Source: an uncultured Collinsella sp.
GTDB lineage: Bacteria > Actinomycetota > Coriobacteriia > Coriobacteriales > Coriobacteriaceae
DNA: 64,000 nt
NCBI GenBank assembly: GCA_900759565.1
Contig: CAAEVV010000051.1
Span: 1-64,000 of the forward strand
Reading direction: 5' to 3'
Positions 42,555 through 51,446 of the stretch are shown piece by piece (the first letter of the stretch is position 1; every line of letters begins with the position of its first letter). The notes under the pieces were generated by a model. It did not search any database, was not told the DNA's origin, and was given only the letters and a program-made list of their open reading frames with translations. Position numbers and translations under genes: made by a program.

Positions 42555-43343
42555 ATGGCCAATATGACGAGCTCGGTTTCGGCATCGCAGGTTGCCGGCG
42601 AGCTGGCGAGCGCCACGTTCGAGGAGATTCCCGCCCTCGTGGAGCATTATCGCGAGGATCCGCGCCAGCAGGTGATCAAGGCTTGCGAACGTGCCCTTAA
42701 GCGCCATGCCAAGGAACTTTCCGAACGCGAGCGCGTCAACGGCATGTACGAGCTTATGCATGAGCTCGGCGGTGATGGCGTGGTCGTGGGCGTCGACGAG
42801 GTGGGCCGTGGCTCGGTAGCGGGTCCCTTGACCGTGTGTGCCGTGTGTCTTCCGATGGAGCCGCGCATCTGGGGCATCAACGATTCCAAAAAGCTCACGC
42901 CGGCGCGCCGCGAGCTGCTCTCGGTGAAGATTGCCGAGGTGGCGACTGCTATCGGCTTTTGCCATATCGCTCCTGCGGATATCGATGAGATGGGCATGGC
43001 CCGCGCCATTCGAGCCGCTGTCGCGGGTGCGGTGGCAGATACGGGGCTTGAGCCCGATTGCGTGCTTATGGACGGTAACCCCCTGGGCGCCGTGCCCCAT
43101 GAGCGCGACGTGGTCAAGGGCGATGCCAAGATCGCCTGTATCGCCGCGGCATCCATCATGGCAAAGGTCACGCGTGACGAGATGATGGTCGAGTACGATG
43201 CCGAGTATCCCGAGTACCATTTGGCCGAATCGAAAGGCTATGCGAGTCCCGAGCACATCGAGGCCATTCGCAAACATGGTCTTTCTCCGCTGCATCGTGT
43301 GAGCTTTTGCGGAAACTTTCTGCAGACTGAGCGCCTTTTTTAG
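42555..43343 (+). CDS. rnhB: Ribonuclease HII
   Basis: Removes RNA from RNA-DNA hybrids and misincorporated ribonucleotides. The 262 residues have the type 2 RNase H signature VVGVDEVGRGSVAGPL with its DE pair, the central Asp in DCVLMDGNPL and the KGDAKIACIAAASIMAKVTRD stretch. An N-terminal helical extension of about 70 residues precedes the catalytic domain, as in Bacillus RnhB. ATG 42555 has AAGGAGGG upstream. Confidence 0.95.
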   Translation: MANMTSSVSASQVAGELASATFEEIPALVEHYREDPRQQVIKACERALKRHAKELSERERVNGMYELMHELGGDGVVVGVDEVGRGSVAGPLTVCAVCLPMEPRIWGINDSKKLTPARRELLSVKIAEVATAIGFCHIAPADIDEMGMARAIRAAVAGAVADTGLEPDCVLMDGNPLGAVPHERDVVKGDAKIACIAAASIMAKVTRDEMMVEYDAEYPEYHLAESKGYASPEHIEAIRKHGLSPLHRVSFCGNFLQTERLF

Positions 43344-43391
43344 GCCAATTGTGGAGACAGGGACCTTAAGGGTTCTATAAACCTGCTGGTA

Positions 43392-43427
43392 GGGGCCGTG
43401 TACAACGCTATTGTTGCGCGCGGCCCC
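43392..43427 (+). terminator. GC-rich hairpin after rnhB
   Basis: GGGGCCG (43392-43398) pairs with CGGCCCC (43421-43427), with an inner CAAC/GTTG stem. Only a short TTT follows 2 bases later. Probable terminator of rnhB; the 188-base gap to yraN holds no other clear feature. Confidence 0.5.
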
Positions 43428-43531
43428 TCATTTGTCGGCATTTGGTTGGTTTTCGGTTTGCTTCCGGTACTTACCCGCATGAAACCTGCCCTCATTATCG
43501 AGGCAATGCAGGGAGTGGGAAAGGAGACCCC

Positions 43532-44017
43532 ATGTGTGCCGCAGCCAAAATGAGCAAGACGCAGCAGCTCAAGGAACGTTGGGAAGAGGGGGAGCTCGAT
43601 TGCGGGTCGATCACGCCTGAGTTTATCAAGGGGCTCAGTCCTCGCGAGCTCGGTATGCTGGGCGAGCTTATCGCAATCGATTACTTTAACGAGCGCGGCT
43701 ATGCATTGCTGGAACAAGGCTATCGATGCTCGGAGGGCGAGGCCGACCTGGTGCTGCTCGACGAGCTCGACGATGTGGTGGTGATGGCCGAGGTCAAGAC
43801 CAGGCGTGTTGCGCTGGATTGCGATACGCGGGTGTTTCCCGAGGAAGCGGTGAACGCCCAAAAGCAGCGGCGCTATCGTCGCATCGCGAGTTGTTATCTC
43901 ATGGAGCACTATCCGCTCAAGGCAATCCGCTTCGATGCCGTGGGCGTCACCATTCGCGGCGGGCATATCGCCGAGATCGAGCACCAGTACAATGCGTTCG
44001 ATTGGCAGGTGTCGTGA
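43532..44017 (+). CDS. yraN: UPF0102/YraN family nuclease-like protein
   Basis: Member of a Holliday-junction-resolvase-like (PD-D/EXK) family, usually next to rnhB or comM; the biological role is unsettled. The 161-residue protein has LGELIAIDYFNERGY, the catalytic-like GEADLVLLD and EVKTR. An N-terminal extension of about 40 residues precedes the fold. ATG 43532 has AAAGGAG upstream, so the longer frame from 43442 is not used. Its TGA overlaps the comM ATG (TGATG). Confidence 0.9.
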   Translation: MCAAAKMSKTQQLKERWEEGELDCGSITPEFIKGLSPRELGMLGELIAIDYFNERGYALLEQGYRCSEGEADLVLLDELDDVVVMAEVKTRRVALDCDTRVFPEEAVNAQKQRRYRRIASCYLMEHYPLKAIRFDAVGVTIRGGHIAEIEHQYNAFDWQVS

Positions 44018-45540
44018 TGGCGTTCGAAACTTTTGCCGTTCACGCAGCCTGTATCCGCGGCGTCGAGGCGATTCCCGTCACGGTCGAGGTTTCGCTTGCG
44101 GGCGGCATTCCGGGCATACAAATGCTCGGCATCCCGAGTATGGAGGTCATGGAGTCGCGTGGGCGCATTCGCTGCGCGATGCGCTCTGCCGGATTCGAGA
44201 TCCCGCGCTCGGGCATTACGGTCAATCTGGCGCCGGGCGATATCCGAAAGACCGGTAGCGGCTTTGACCTGCCGATAGCCATTGCGGTGCTTGCGGCCGA
44301 TGGGCAGATTCCCCGCGACAATCTCGACCGCTGCCTCATTGCCGGCGAGCTCGGCTTGGATGGCACGGTGCTTCCCGTCAAGGGCGAGGTGGCGTTCCAG
44401 CTGCTGGCTCGCGATATGGGGCTGTCTTTTATCGCCGGTAGGTCCGACCAGCATGTTCCGCTTGCGGGCGTCGACTGCGGTTTTATCGATCATCTGTCGC
44501 AGCTTGCCCGCGGTATGGGCGAGGCAGCTCGGCATTATTTGGATTCCGAGGGCGTCGAGGCCTCTTTTGAGCCCGAGCTCGATTATGCCGACGTGTTGGG
44601 GCAGGAGGTCGCCAAGCGTGGCATGGCGCTTGCGGCGGCAGGGGAGCTGGGCTTGCTTATGATTGGGTCTCCGGGATCGGGCAAGACCATGCTTGCGCGC
44701 CGCATGACGGGTATCTTGCCCGAGCTTTCCGTCGAGGATCAGCAGGAGGCATTGTGTATCCATTCGGTCTTGGGTGAGAACATCGATGGCCTGCTTGCGG
44801 GGCATCGGCCGTTTCGTAGTCCCCATCACAGCATTTCGACTGCGGGCCTTATTGGCGGAGGGCGCCCGGTGCATCCGGGCGAGATCAGCCTTGCCCATGG
44901 CGGCGTGCTCTTTTTGGACGAGCTTGCCGAGTTTCCCACCGGTGTGCTGCAGACGCTTCGTCAGCCTATCGAGCGCGGCTATGTCAGAATCGTGCGCGTC
45001 GATGGCGCCTTTACGTTTCCCTCGCGCTTTCAGCTGCTTGCGGCGAGCAATCCCTGCCCCTGCGGTTTTTTGGGCGATCGCGAGGTTCCGTGTCGTTGCT
45101 CGGCATCGATGGTCGAGCGCTATCGGTCCAAGCTGCGTGGTCCCTTGGCCGACCGCATCGACCTGATGATCGACGTGTCCCGCCCCGATCCGCAGGTGAT
45201 TATCGAGGGCGCCGAGGGCATGTCGTCGGCCGAGCTGCGCGACTACGTTGTCCGCGGTCGGGCTTTTCGTGCCTGGCGCGAGGCTCATATGGACGATGCG
45301 GACGCTGAGGCCGAGGACGATGAGTCCCGCTCTATCGATGGTGTTGTGTCGACCTTTGCGCTCGATCAGGCGGCGGAAACGTGCGTGCTCGGCCTGTCGA
45401 AGCGCACGCATCTCACGGGGCGCGGCATCGTGCGCCTGGTGCGCATCGCGCGCACGATCGCCGATGTCGCCGAAAGCGAGCGGGTGACGCAAGATCATGT
45501 GCTCGAGGCCGCGATGTATCAGGGAAGGAGGGACCAGTGA
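44017..45540 (+). CDS. comM: ComM/YifB family magnesium chelatase-like AAA+ protein
   Basis: ComM is a hexameric helicase that promotes branch migration during natural transformation in Vibrio; in other bacteria the role is presumed. The 507 residues show an N-terminal Lon-protease-like ChlI domain, Walker A GSPGSGKT (217-224), Walker B GGVLFLDEL, a PHHSISTAGLIGGG motif and the CPCGFLGD zinc-ligand-like stretch, with a C-terminal Mg-chelatase domain. It is coupled by TGATG overlaps to yraN upstream and dprA downstream. Confidence 0.93.
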   Translation: MAFETFAVHAACIRGVEAIPVTVEVSLAGGIPGIQMLGIPSMEVMESRGRIRCAMRSAGFEIPRSGITVNLAPGDIRKTGSGFDLPIAIAVLAADGQIPRDNLDRCLIAGELGLDGTVLPVKGEVAFQLLARDMGLSFIAGRSDQHVPLAGVDCGFIDHLSQLARGMGEAARHYLDSEGVEASFEPELDYADVLGQEVAKRGMALAAAGELGLLMIGSPGSGKTMLARRMTGILPELSVEDQQEALCIHSVLGENIDGLLAGHRPFRSPHHSISTAGLIGGGRPVHPGEISLAHGGVLFLDELAEFPTGVLQTLRQPIERGYVRIVRVDGAFTFPSRFQLLAASNPCPCGFLGDREVPCRCSASMVERYRSKLRGPLADRIDLMIDVSRPDPQVIIEGAEGMSSAELRDYVVRGRAFRAWREAHMDDADAEAEDDESRSIDGVVSTFALDQAAETCVLGLSKRTHLTGRGIVRLVRIARTIADVAESERVTQDHVLEAAMYQGRRDQ

Positions 45541-46472
45541 TGGGTGAGGTCCGCTATGAACTGCATCCCGGTGATGGGCTGTTTCCCGCTACTGTTCTGG
45601 AACTTTCCGATGTGCCGCAGACGTTGTTCGTCCGTGGCGACCCGGAGGTGCTCTCGACGCCGGCGCTCTCGATTATCGGTGCGCGCAAGGCGTCTCCCTA
45701 CGGTCTTGCCGTCGCGGAGCTTGCAGCCAAGGTTGCCGTGGAAGCGGGGGTGACGGTGGTCTCGGGCGGTGCGGTCGGCTGCGACCAGGCCTCGGGTTGG
45801 GCCGCGGTCAACGCCGGGGGCAGGCACGTCTTAGTTTTGGGTACGGGCGCCGACGTGGTCTACCCGCGCTCGAGCGCGGGGCTTATCGCCCGTACGCTCG
45901 ATACGGGCGGCGCGGTCGTGTCCATCTCGCCGTGGGGCATGGGGCCGCGCAAGTTTGCCTTCCCGCGCCGCAACCGCGTGATCGCTGCGCTGTCGCAGGC
46001 GCTCTTTGTATCGGAGGCCGGCATGCCATCCGGAACGTTTTCTACCGCCGAGGCCGCCATGGACCTGGGGCGCGAACTGCTTGCGGTACCGGGCTCCATT
46101 TTGTCGCCCGAGTCGCGCGGGACCAACTATCTCATTGCCAACGGGGCCTGCTGCATTATTGACGAGGAGTCCATCGAGATGGCCATCTCTCGAATCTACG
46201 GTACCCTGCGCTATTCGCGTCCCGATGCGCCCGGCATCGCCGACCTGGATGCCACACAGCAGACTGTGATGCATGCCCTCATCGCCTCGCCGCTCAAGGT
46301 TGAAGACATCGCCACACTCGTCTCCCTCGATGCCGTCGGCGTGCTCAAGCTCCTGGGCTCGCTCGAGCTCGAGGGCCTCATCGAGCGCATGATGGATGGA
46401 AGGTATGCGCCCTCCAAGTTTGCCCTTCACGCCCAGACGCCCTTCGGTCACAATGGAAAACGTGTCAATTAG
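45540..46472 (+). CDS. dprA: DNA processing protein DprA
   Basis: Loads RecA on incoming single-stranded DNA in transformation. The 310 residues contain the Rossmann-like core with IIGARKASPYG, SGGAVGCDQASG, VLGTGADVVYPR and FPRRNRVIAALS, and a C-terminal winged-helix region (about 235-300). There is no N-terminal SAM domain, so it is a short form. ATG overlaps the comM stop; AAGGAGGG lies upstream. ComM and DprA together suggest that transformation machinery exists, although no com pilus genes are in the window. Confidence 0.94.
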   Translation: MGEVRYELHPGDGLFPATVLELSDVPQTLFVRGDPEVLSTPALSIIGARKASPYGLAVAELAAKVAVEAGVTVVSGGAVGCDQASGWAAVNAGGRHVLVLGTGADVVYPRSSAGLIARTLDTGGAVVSISPWGMGPRKFAFPRRNRVIAALSQALFVSEAGMPSGTFSTAEAAMDLGRELLAVPGSILSPESRGTNYLIANGACCIIDEESIEMAISRIYGTLRYSRPDAPGIADLDATQQTVMHALIASPLKVEDIATLVSLDAVGVLKLLGSLELEGLIERMMDGRYAPSKFALHAQTPFGHNGKRVN

Positions 46473-46486
46473 AAAGGTGTTTGCAG

Positions 46487-47824
46487 ATGCTGTTTGATCA
46501 GGTGACGGTTATCGGTGGCGGTCTGGCGGGATCGGAGTGCGCGATCCAGCTGGCAGATCGCGGTTTTGCCGTAAAGCTGTGCGAGATGCGCCCCCAGGTG
46601 AGCTCCCCGGCTCACCATACCGATCACCTGGCAGAGCTCGTCTGCTCCAATTCGTTTAAGTCGACCCGTCCCGATTCCGCCGCCGGCCTGCTGAAGGCCG
46701 AGCTCGAGCGCATGGGCTCGGTGCTGCTCGACTGCGCTCATCGTGCGGCCGTTCCCGCTGGCGGCGCCCTGGCGGTCGACCGCGTCAAGTTTTCCGAGCT
46801 CGTCGAGGCCGAGGTTGCCGCCCGCCCCAATATCGAGGTCGTCCACGGTGAGGTCACCCAGATCCCCGAGGGTCATGTGGTTATCGCCGCGGGCCCCTTG
46901 TGCTCGCCGGCATTGAGCGGGGAGGTCATGAAGCTTGTCGGTGGTGACGCCCTGGCGTTCTTTGACGCGGCCGCCCCGATCGTCGATGCCTCCACGCTCG
47001 ATATGGACGTGCTGTTCTCGCAGTCGCGCTACGAGGAGCAGGGGGGCGGCGACTATCTCAACGCTCCGCTCAATAAGGAGGAGTACGAGGCCTTTATCGA
47101 GGCGCTTACCACGGCCGACCGCGTGGTGCTCAAAGACTTTGAGGGCGGCGATCTGTTCCAGGCTTGCCAGCCTGCCGAGGAAGTTGCGCGCACCGGCAAG
47201 GACGCCATTCGCTTTGGCGCCATGAAGCCCGTCGGCCTCACCGACCCGCGTACCGGACGTCGCCCCTGGGCGGCGATTCAGCTGCGTGCCGAGAACAAGG
47301 AGAAGACCGCCTATAACCTGGTGGGCTTCCAGACCAACTTGACCTTTGGCGAGCAGAAGCGCGTCTTCCATATGGTGCCGGGCCTGGAGAACGCTGAGTT
47401 CTTCCGCTACGGTGTCATGCACCGCAATACCTTTGTCGACGCCCCGCATGTGCTCGATGGCACCTTTGCCGTGCCCGGTACCGGTGTGCGCCTGGCCGGT
47501 CAGATCACCGGCACCGAGGGGTACATGGAAGCCGTGGCGACAGGTCTGCTCGCGGCGCTCAACACCTATGCCGAGGCTATCGGTGCCGCGGGCGTCGAGT
47601 TGCCGCGTGTGGGCGCCCTGGGTGCGCTCGTGGGCTATGCGACCGATCCTGCCACCGTGGGCTATCAGCCCATGCATGTCAACTTTGGCCTGGTGCCGCC
47701 ACTCGAGGATGGTAAGCGCCGCAGCAAGCGCGACCGCTACCAGGCCTATGCGGACCGTGCGCTCGAGGCCCTCGATGCCTACTTGGCCACGCGTTCCGAC
47801 TTGTTTGGAGGCGACCGGTCATAG
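46487..47824 (+). CDS. trmFO: Methylenetetrahydrofolate-tRNA-(uracil-5)-methyltransferase TrmFO
   Basis: Folate- and FAD-dependent enzyme that makes m5U54 in tRNA. The 445 residues start with the FAD loop VIGGGLAGSE (Gly10-Gly15 region) and carry CEMRP, SNSFKS, GALAVDR and the C-terminal LGALVGYAT and MHVNFGLVPP motifs. ATG 46487 lies 7 bases after AAAGGTG. topA, which often precedes trmFO after dprA, is absent here. The final TAG overlaps the putative ATA start of xerC. Confidence 0.95.
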   Translation: MLFDQVTVIGGGLAGSECAIQLADRGFAVKLCEMRPQVSSPAHHTDHLAELVCSNSFKSTRPDSAAGLLKAELERMGSVLLDCAHRAAVPAGGALAVDRVKFSELVEAEVAARPNIEVVHGEVTQIPEGHVVIAAGPLCSPALSGEVMKLVGGDALAFFDAAAPIVDASTLDMDVLFSQSRYEEQGGGDYLNAPLNKEEYEAFIEALTTADRVVLKDFEGGDLFQACQPAEEVARTGKDAIRFGAMKPVGLTDPRTGRRPWAAIQLRAENKEKTAYNLVGFQTNLTFGEQKRVFHMVPGLENAEFFRYGVMHRNTFVDAPHVLDGTFAVPGTGVRLAGQITGTEGYMEAVATGLLAALNTYAEAIGAAGVELPRVGALGALVGYATDPATVGYQPMHVNFGLVPPLEDGKRRSKRDRYQAYADRALEALDAYLATRSDLFGGDRS

Positions 47825-48741
47825 CCTTTGACCTGTACGACACCGTCGACTCGTTTATCGCCTATATCGCACGCGTCGAGGGACTTTCTCCCAACACGGT
47901 GACGGCCTATGGCTCGAGGCTGGAGCGCTTCGCTGCCTGGTGCGAGCGCGAGGATATCGATGCTTTCGCTGCCGACGTGCGCACCATTCGTCGCTATCTT
48001 GCCGAGCTTTCGCGTGAGCAGGTGGCTCCCCGAACGCTTGCGGCGCACCTGTCGGCTATTCGATCTCTCTATCGCTGGATGGCTGCCGAGGGGATTGTCG
48101 AGGGCGATGCGGTCTCGGCGATCGCATCGCCCAAGCTGCCGCGTGACCTGCCGGGTGTCCTTACGACCCAGCAGGTTGAGGCGCTGCTCAAGACGCCTGA
48201 TACCTCGACGCCCGCGGGACTGCGCGATGCGGCGATGCTTGAGTTGCTCTATGCCTCCGGCGCGCGAATCTCGGAGCTCGCGGCGCTCAACGTGGAGTCT
48301 ATTGGTTGGTCCGAGCGAACGCTGCGACTTTGGGGCAAGGGGAGCAAGGAGCGTATCGTCCCTCTGTATCGTCGCGCACTCGAGGCGACGCGTCTCTATA
48401 TTGAGGAGGGGAGGCCGGAGTTGCTCGCTCAGGCAAAGCGCCGTGACCCCGCTACCGGGCCGCATCCGCTGCTTATATCGGCGCGCGGCAATCGCATGAG
48501 TGCCGCCATGCTCAGGCGGCGGTTCCATACGCTGGCGACGCTCGCCGGCATTCCGGCCGACATTGCCCCGCATGCGATGCGCCATACCTTTGCGACCGAT
48601 TTGCTCGAGGGCGGTGCGGACCTGCGCTCGGTTCAAGAGCTGCTGGGCCATGCGAGCCTGTCTACAACGCAGATTTACACGCATCTCACGCCCGATCGGC
48701 TCAAACGTGCCGTGGCTCAAGCCCATCCCCGCGGCGAATAG
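47821..48741 (+). CDS. xerC: Tyrosine recombinase XerC, probable non-standard ATA start
   Basis: Resolves chromosome dimers at dif with a XerD-type partner. Read from 47821, the product has 306 residues, the family length: N-terminal SAM-like domain (FDLYDTVDSFIAYIARVEG, LSPNTVTAYGSRL) and catalytic residues Arg149, His251 and Arg254 (HAMRH), His277 and Tyr286. The frame has no ATG, GTG or TTG upstream of GTG 47899, which would delete the first helix of the N-terminal domain. ATA at 47821 overlaps the trmFO stop (ATAG) and lies 9 bases after GGAGG, so I favour it. Function is secure; the start is an inference. Confidence 0.85.
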   Translation: MAFDLYDTVDSFIAYIARVEGLSPNTVTAYGSRLERFAAWCEREDIDAFAADVRTIRRYLAELSREQVAPRTLAAHLSAIRSLYRWMAAEGIVEGDAVSAIASPKLPRDLPGVLTTQQVEALLKTPDTSTPAGLRDAAMLELLYASGARISELAALNVESIGWSERTLRLWGKGSKERIVPLYRRALEATRLYIEEGRPELLAQAKRRDPATGPHPLLISARGNRMSAAMLRRRFHTLATLAGIPADIAPHAMRHTFATDLLEGGADLRSVQELLGHASLSTTQIYTHLTPDRLKRAVAQAHPRGE

Positions 48742-48790
48742 TGGCTGGGACGTCCCGCGCCGCACTCAGGTGTGTGGTTTTGATTGCGGG

Positions 48791-48819
48791 TTGGCAGGAA
48801 GATGCATTCCTGCTATCAT
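48791..48819 (+). promoter_or_regulatory. Promoter of rpsB-tsf
   Basis: TTGGCA (48791-48796), a 17-base spacer ending in TGC and TATCAT (48814-48819). It leaves a leader of about 135 bases before rpsB that includes a CCCGG/CCGGG stem; S2 is autoregulated in some bacteria. Confidence 0.75.
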
Positions 48820-48960
48820 TCATCGGGTTGCTTCACGGCAACATGTTTTTATCACGCACGCGCGGCTACTTCATACCGTGGTGCCCGGGCTTTGGTAGCA
48901 CATGTCCGGGTTGGTTTTGGAGGATGACCCCGCGCGGAGGCAAACCACAGGAGGTTTAAC

Positions 48961-49689
48961 ATGGCTACCAAGATTAATATCCGCACCCTGCTCGAGGCCG
49001 GCTGCCACTTCGGTCACCAGACCCGTCGCTGGAACCCCAAGATGAAGCCGTTCATCTTCGGTGAGCGCAACGGCATCTACATCCTCGACCTCAAGCAGAC
49101 CATCCTCGACGCCGACCAGGCCTACACCTTCGTCAAGAACGTCGCCAAGGGTGGCAACGTGCTGTTCGTCGGCACCAAGAAGCAGGCTCAGGAGGCCGTC
49201 AAGAACGCTGCTGAGCGCGCCAACATGCCTTACATCAACCAGCGTTGGCTCGGCGGTATGCTGACCAACTTCGTCACCATCCGCTCCCGCATCAACCGCA
49301 TGGAGGAGCTCGAGGCCATGGTCGAGGACGGCCGCATGGCTGTTCTGCCCAAGAAGGAGCAGGCAGTGCTCGGCAAGGAGCTCGCTAAGCTCCAGACCAA
49401 CCTCGGTGGCGCCCGCGACATGAAGGGTCTGCCCCAGGCTCTCTTCGTCATCGACACCAAGCGCGAGGAGAACGCCATCAAGGAGGCCCAGCGCCTGAAC
49501 ATCCCCGTCGTCGCCCTGATCGACACCAACTCCGATCCCGACGAGGTCGAGTACGGCATCCCCTGCAACGATGACGCCATCTCCGCAGTCACCCTTATGT
49601 GCGAGCTCATGGCCGACGCCTGCCTCGCTGGCTCCGGTAAGGAGCAGGTCTCCGAGGCCGAGATGGCCGCCGAGCCCAAGGCCGAGTAA
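48961..49689 (+). CDS. rpsB: Small ribosomal subunit protein uS2
   Basis: 30S protein bound late in assembly. The 242 residues include LLEAGCHFGHQTRRWNPKM, FVGTKKQAQEAV, RWLGGMLTNF and the VVALIDTNSDPDEVEYGIP stretch. ACAGGAGG gives a near-perfect ribosome site 6 bases before the ATG. tsf follows after 45 bases, the standard bacterial pair. Confidence 0.97.
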   Translation: MATKINIRTLLEAGCHFGHQTRRWNPKMKPFIFGERNGIYILDLKQTILDADQAYTFVKNVAKGGNVLFVGTKKQAQEAVKNAAERANMPYINQRWLGGMLTNFVTIRSRINRMEELEAMVEDGRMAVLPKKEQAVLGKELAKLQTNLGGARDMKGLPQALFVIDTKREENAIKEAQRLNIPVVALIDTNSDPDEVEYGIPCNDDAISAVTLMCELMADACLAGSGKEQVSEAEMAAEPKAE

Positions 49690-49734
49690 ATCAGTCCTAT
49701 TTAAGTCTTTTTCATCTCTTTGAAAGGAACCACA

Positions 49735-50604
49735 ATGGCCCAGATTACTGCCGCTATGGTCAAGCAGCTCCGCGAGATGACCGACTCCCCGATGATGGAG
49801 TGCAAGAAGGCTCTCGTCGAGGCTGACGGCGACATGGACGCCGCCGTCGACGTTCTGCGCAAGAACGGCCTCGCCAAGGCTGCCAAGAAGGCTGGCCGAG
49901 AGACCAACGAGGGCGCTGTCGCCGCGTTCGTCTCCGAGGATGGCAAGACCGGCGCTCTGCTCGAGCTCTCCTGCGAGACCGACTTCGTCGGCTCCAACGC
50001 CAAGTTCACCGGCTTTGCTTCCAAGGTCGCCGAGGTTGTCGCCACCACCGAGCCGGCTGACGTCGACGCTCTGCTCGAGAAGCCGATGGGCGAGGAGACC
50101 GTTTCCTCCGAGCTCACCGAGATGATTCACATCATGGGCGAGAACATGAAGATCTCTCGTTTCGCCGCTCGCAAGGCCGAGAACGGCGCTCTCGCTTCTT
50201 ACATCCACATGGGTGGTAAGATCGGCGTCCTCGTCGAGTTCGCTTTCGATAAGGCCGAGACCGCTCAGGCTGAGTCCTTCAAGACCTTCGCTCACGATGT
50301 TGCCCTTCAGGTTGCCGCCGTCGCCCCGATCTGCGCTACCCGCGATCAGGTTCCGGCTGAGACCGTCGAGCACGAGAAGCAGATCTACATGGCTCAGGCT
50401 GCCGAGTCTGGCAAGCCCGAGGCCATTCAGGAGAAGATGGCTGTTGGCCGTCTGGAGAAGTTCTACAAGCAGTCCGTGCTCACCGAGCAGGAGTTCATCA
50501 AGGACAGCTCCCTCACCATCAAGAAGTACGCTGAGCAGGTCTCCAAGGAGCTCGGCGATACCATTACCGTCGTTGCCTTCGACCGTCTGGTCCGTGGCGA
50601 GTAA
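49735..50604 (+). CDS. tsf: Elongation factor Ts
   Basis: Guanine-nucleotide exchange factor for EF-Tu. The 289 residues begin with a UBA-like helix bundle (VKQLREMTDSPMMECKKAL) and contain the EF-Tu-contacting CETDFV sequence within the core, then the C-terminal module. I chose ATG 49735 (GAAAGGA upstream); the frame opens at 49720 but adds only five leader residues. An intrinsic terminator follows. Confidence 0.97.
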   Translation: MAQITAAMVKQLREMTDSPMMECKKALVEADGDMDAAVDVLRKNGLAKAAKKAGRETNEGAVAAFVSEDGKTGALLELSCETDFVGSNAKFTGFASKVAEVVATTEPADVDALLEKPMGEETVSSELTEMIHIMGENMKISRFAARKAENGALASYIHMGGKIGVLVEFAFDKAETAQAESFKTFAHDVALQVAAVAPICATRDQVPAETVEHEKQIYMAQAAESGKPEAIQEKMAVGRLEKFYKQSVLTEQEFIKDSSLTIKKYAEQVSKELGDTITVVAFDRLVRGE

Positions 50605-50627
50605 ATAAGCTCTTGTAGCTGGTAATG

Positions 50628-50662
50628 AGCAGGCTGTGGGTTTTACTCACAGCCTGCTTTTT
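50628..50662 (+). terminator. Terminator after tsf
   Basis: AGCAGGCTGTG (50628-50638) pairs exactly with CACAGCCTGCT (50648-50658) around a 9-base loop, then a T run. It ends the rpsB-tsf operon. Confidence 0.93.
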
Positions 50663-50683
50663 CATGGCTCTTATCAGAGCCTT

Positions 50684-50692
50684 TGCTATCAT
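50684..50692 (+). promoter_or_regulatory. Extended -10 element before pyrH
   Basis: TGCTATCAT, identical to the rpsB and adhE -10 elements, 30 bases before the pyrH start. No -35 at 16-18 bases, consistent with an extended -10 promoter. Confidence 0.5.
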
Positions 50693-50721
50693 ATTGAGAG
50701 TCTAATTAAAGGAGGATCGCT

Positions 50722-51444
50722 TTGTCCGACATCCGATATAAACGCGTGCTTCTGAAGCTTTCCGGCGAAGCACTGATGGGCGACGGTCAATATGGCATCG
50801 ACCCCAAGATTACCGATCATCTTGCCAAGCAGGTCAAGGAGCTGCTCGCCGTTGGCCATGAGGTCGGCGTCGTTGTCGGCGGCGGCAACATTTTCCGCGG
50901 CATGGCCGGCGCTGCCGGTGGCATGGAGCGCGCCCAGGCCGACTACATGGGCATGCTGGCAACCGTTATGAACGCGCTTGCCCTGCAGGATGCCTTTGAG
51001 CACAACGATGTTCCCTGCCGCGTGATGAGCGCTATCCAGATGAACGAGATCTGCGAGCCCTATATTCGCCGTCGCGCCATCAACCACCTTTCCAAGGGCA
51101 ACGTCGTTATTTTTGCCGCCGGTTCGGGCAATCCGTACTTTACGACCGACACCGCCGCGGCTCTTCGTGCCTGCGAGATCGGTGCCGAGATTCTGATTAA
51201 GGCCACCAAGGTTGACGGCATCTACGACAAGGATCCTGTCAAGTGCGCCGATGCCGTCCGTTTTGACAAGATTACCTATCACGAGGTTCTCGTCCGCGGT
51301 CTGCAGGTTATGGATTCCACGGCCACGGCACTGTGCCAGGATAACCGTATGCCGATTTTGGTCCTCAACATTGATGGCGAGGACACCGTCAAACGCGCGC
51401 TTTCGGGTGAGCCCGTCGGCACGCTCGTCTATCAGGAGGATTAA
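50722..51444 (+). CDS. pyrH: UMP kinase
   Basis: Phosphorylates UMP to UDP; a hexameric amino-acid-kinase-fold enzyme distinct from eukaryotic UMP/CMP kinases. The 240 residues show KLSGEALMG, VVVGGGNIFRG, GSGNPYFTTDTAAALRACEI and KATKVDGIYDKDP. TTG start at 50722 with AAAGGAGG upstream. It heads pyrH-frr-uppS-cdsA-dxr-rseP-ispG-proS. Confidence 0.97.
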   Translation: MSDIRYKRVLLKLSGEALMGDGQYGIDPKITDHLAKQVKELLAVGHEVGVVVGGGNIFRGMAGAAGGMERAQADYMGMLATVMNALALQDAFEHNDVPCRVMSAIQMNEICEPYIRRRAINHLSKGNVVIFAAGSGNPYFTTDTAAALRACEIGAEILIKATKVDGIYDKDPVKCADAVRFDKITYHEVLVRGLQVMDSTATALCQDNRMPILVLNIDGEDTVKRALSGEPVGTLVYQED

Positions 51445-51446
51445 GC

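Noticed and set aside
43344..43531. A small gene in the rnhB-yraN gap
   Set aside because: Frames are short, lack ribosome sites and cross a GC hairpin; no conserved pattern.
47899..48741. xerC starting at GTG 47899
   Set aside because: This deletes the first helix of the conserved N-terminal domain and has no ribosome site, whereas the ATA at 47821 has GGAGG at good spacing. Kept only as a fallback.
48746..48755. GGGACGTCCC palindrome after xerC as a terminator
   Set aside because: Ten bases with no loop and no T run; likely chance in GC-rich DNA.
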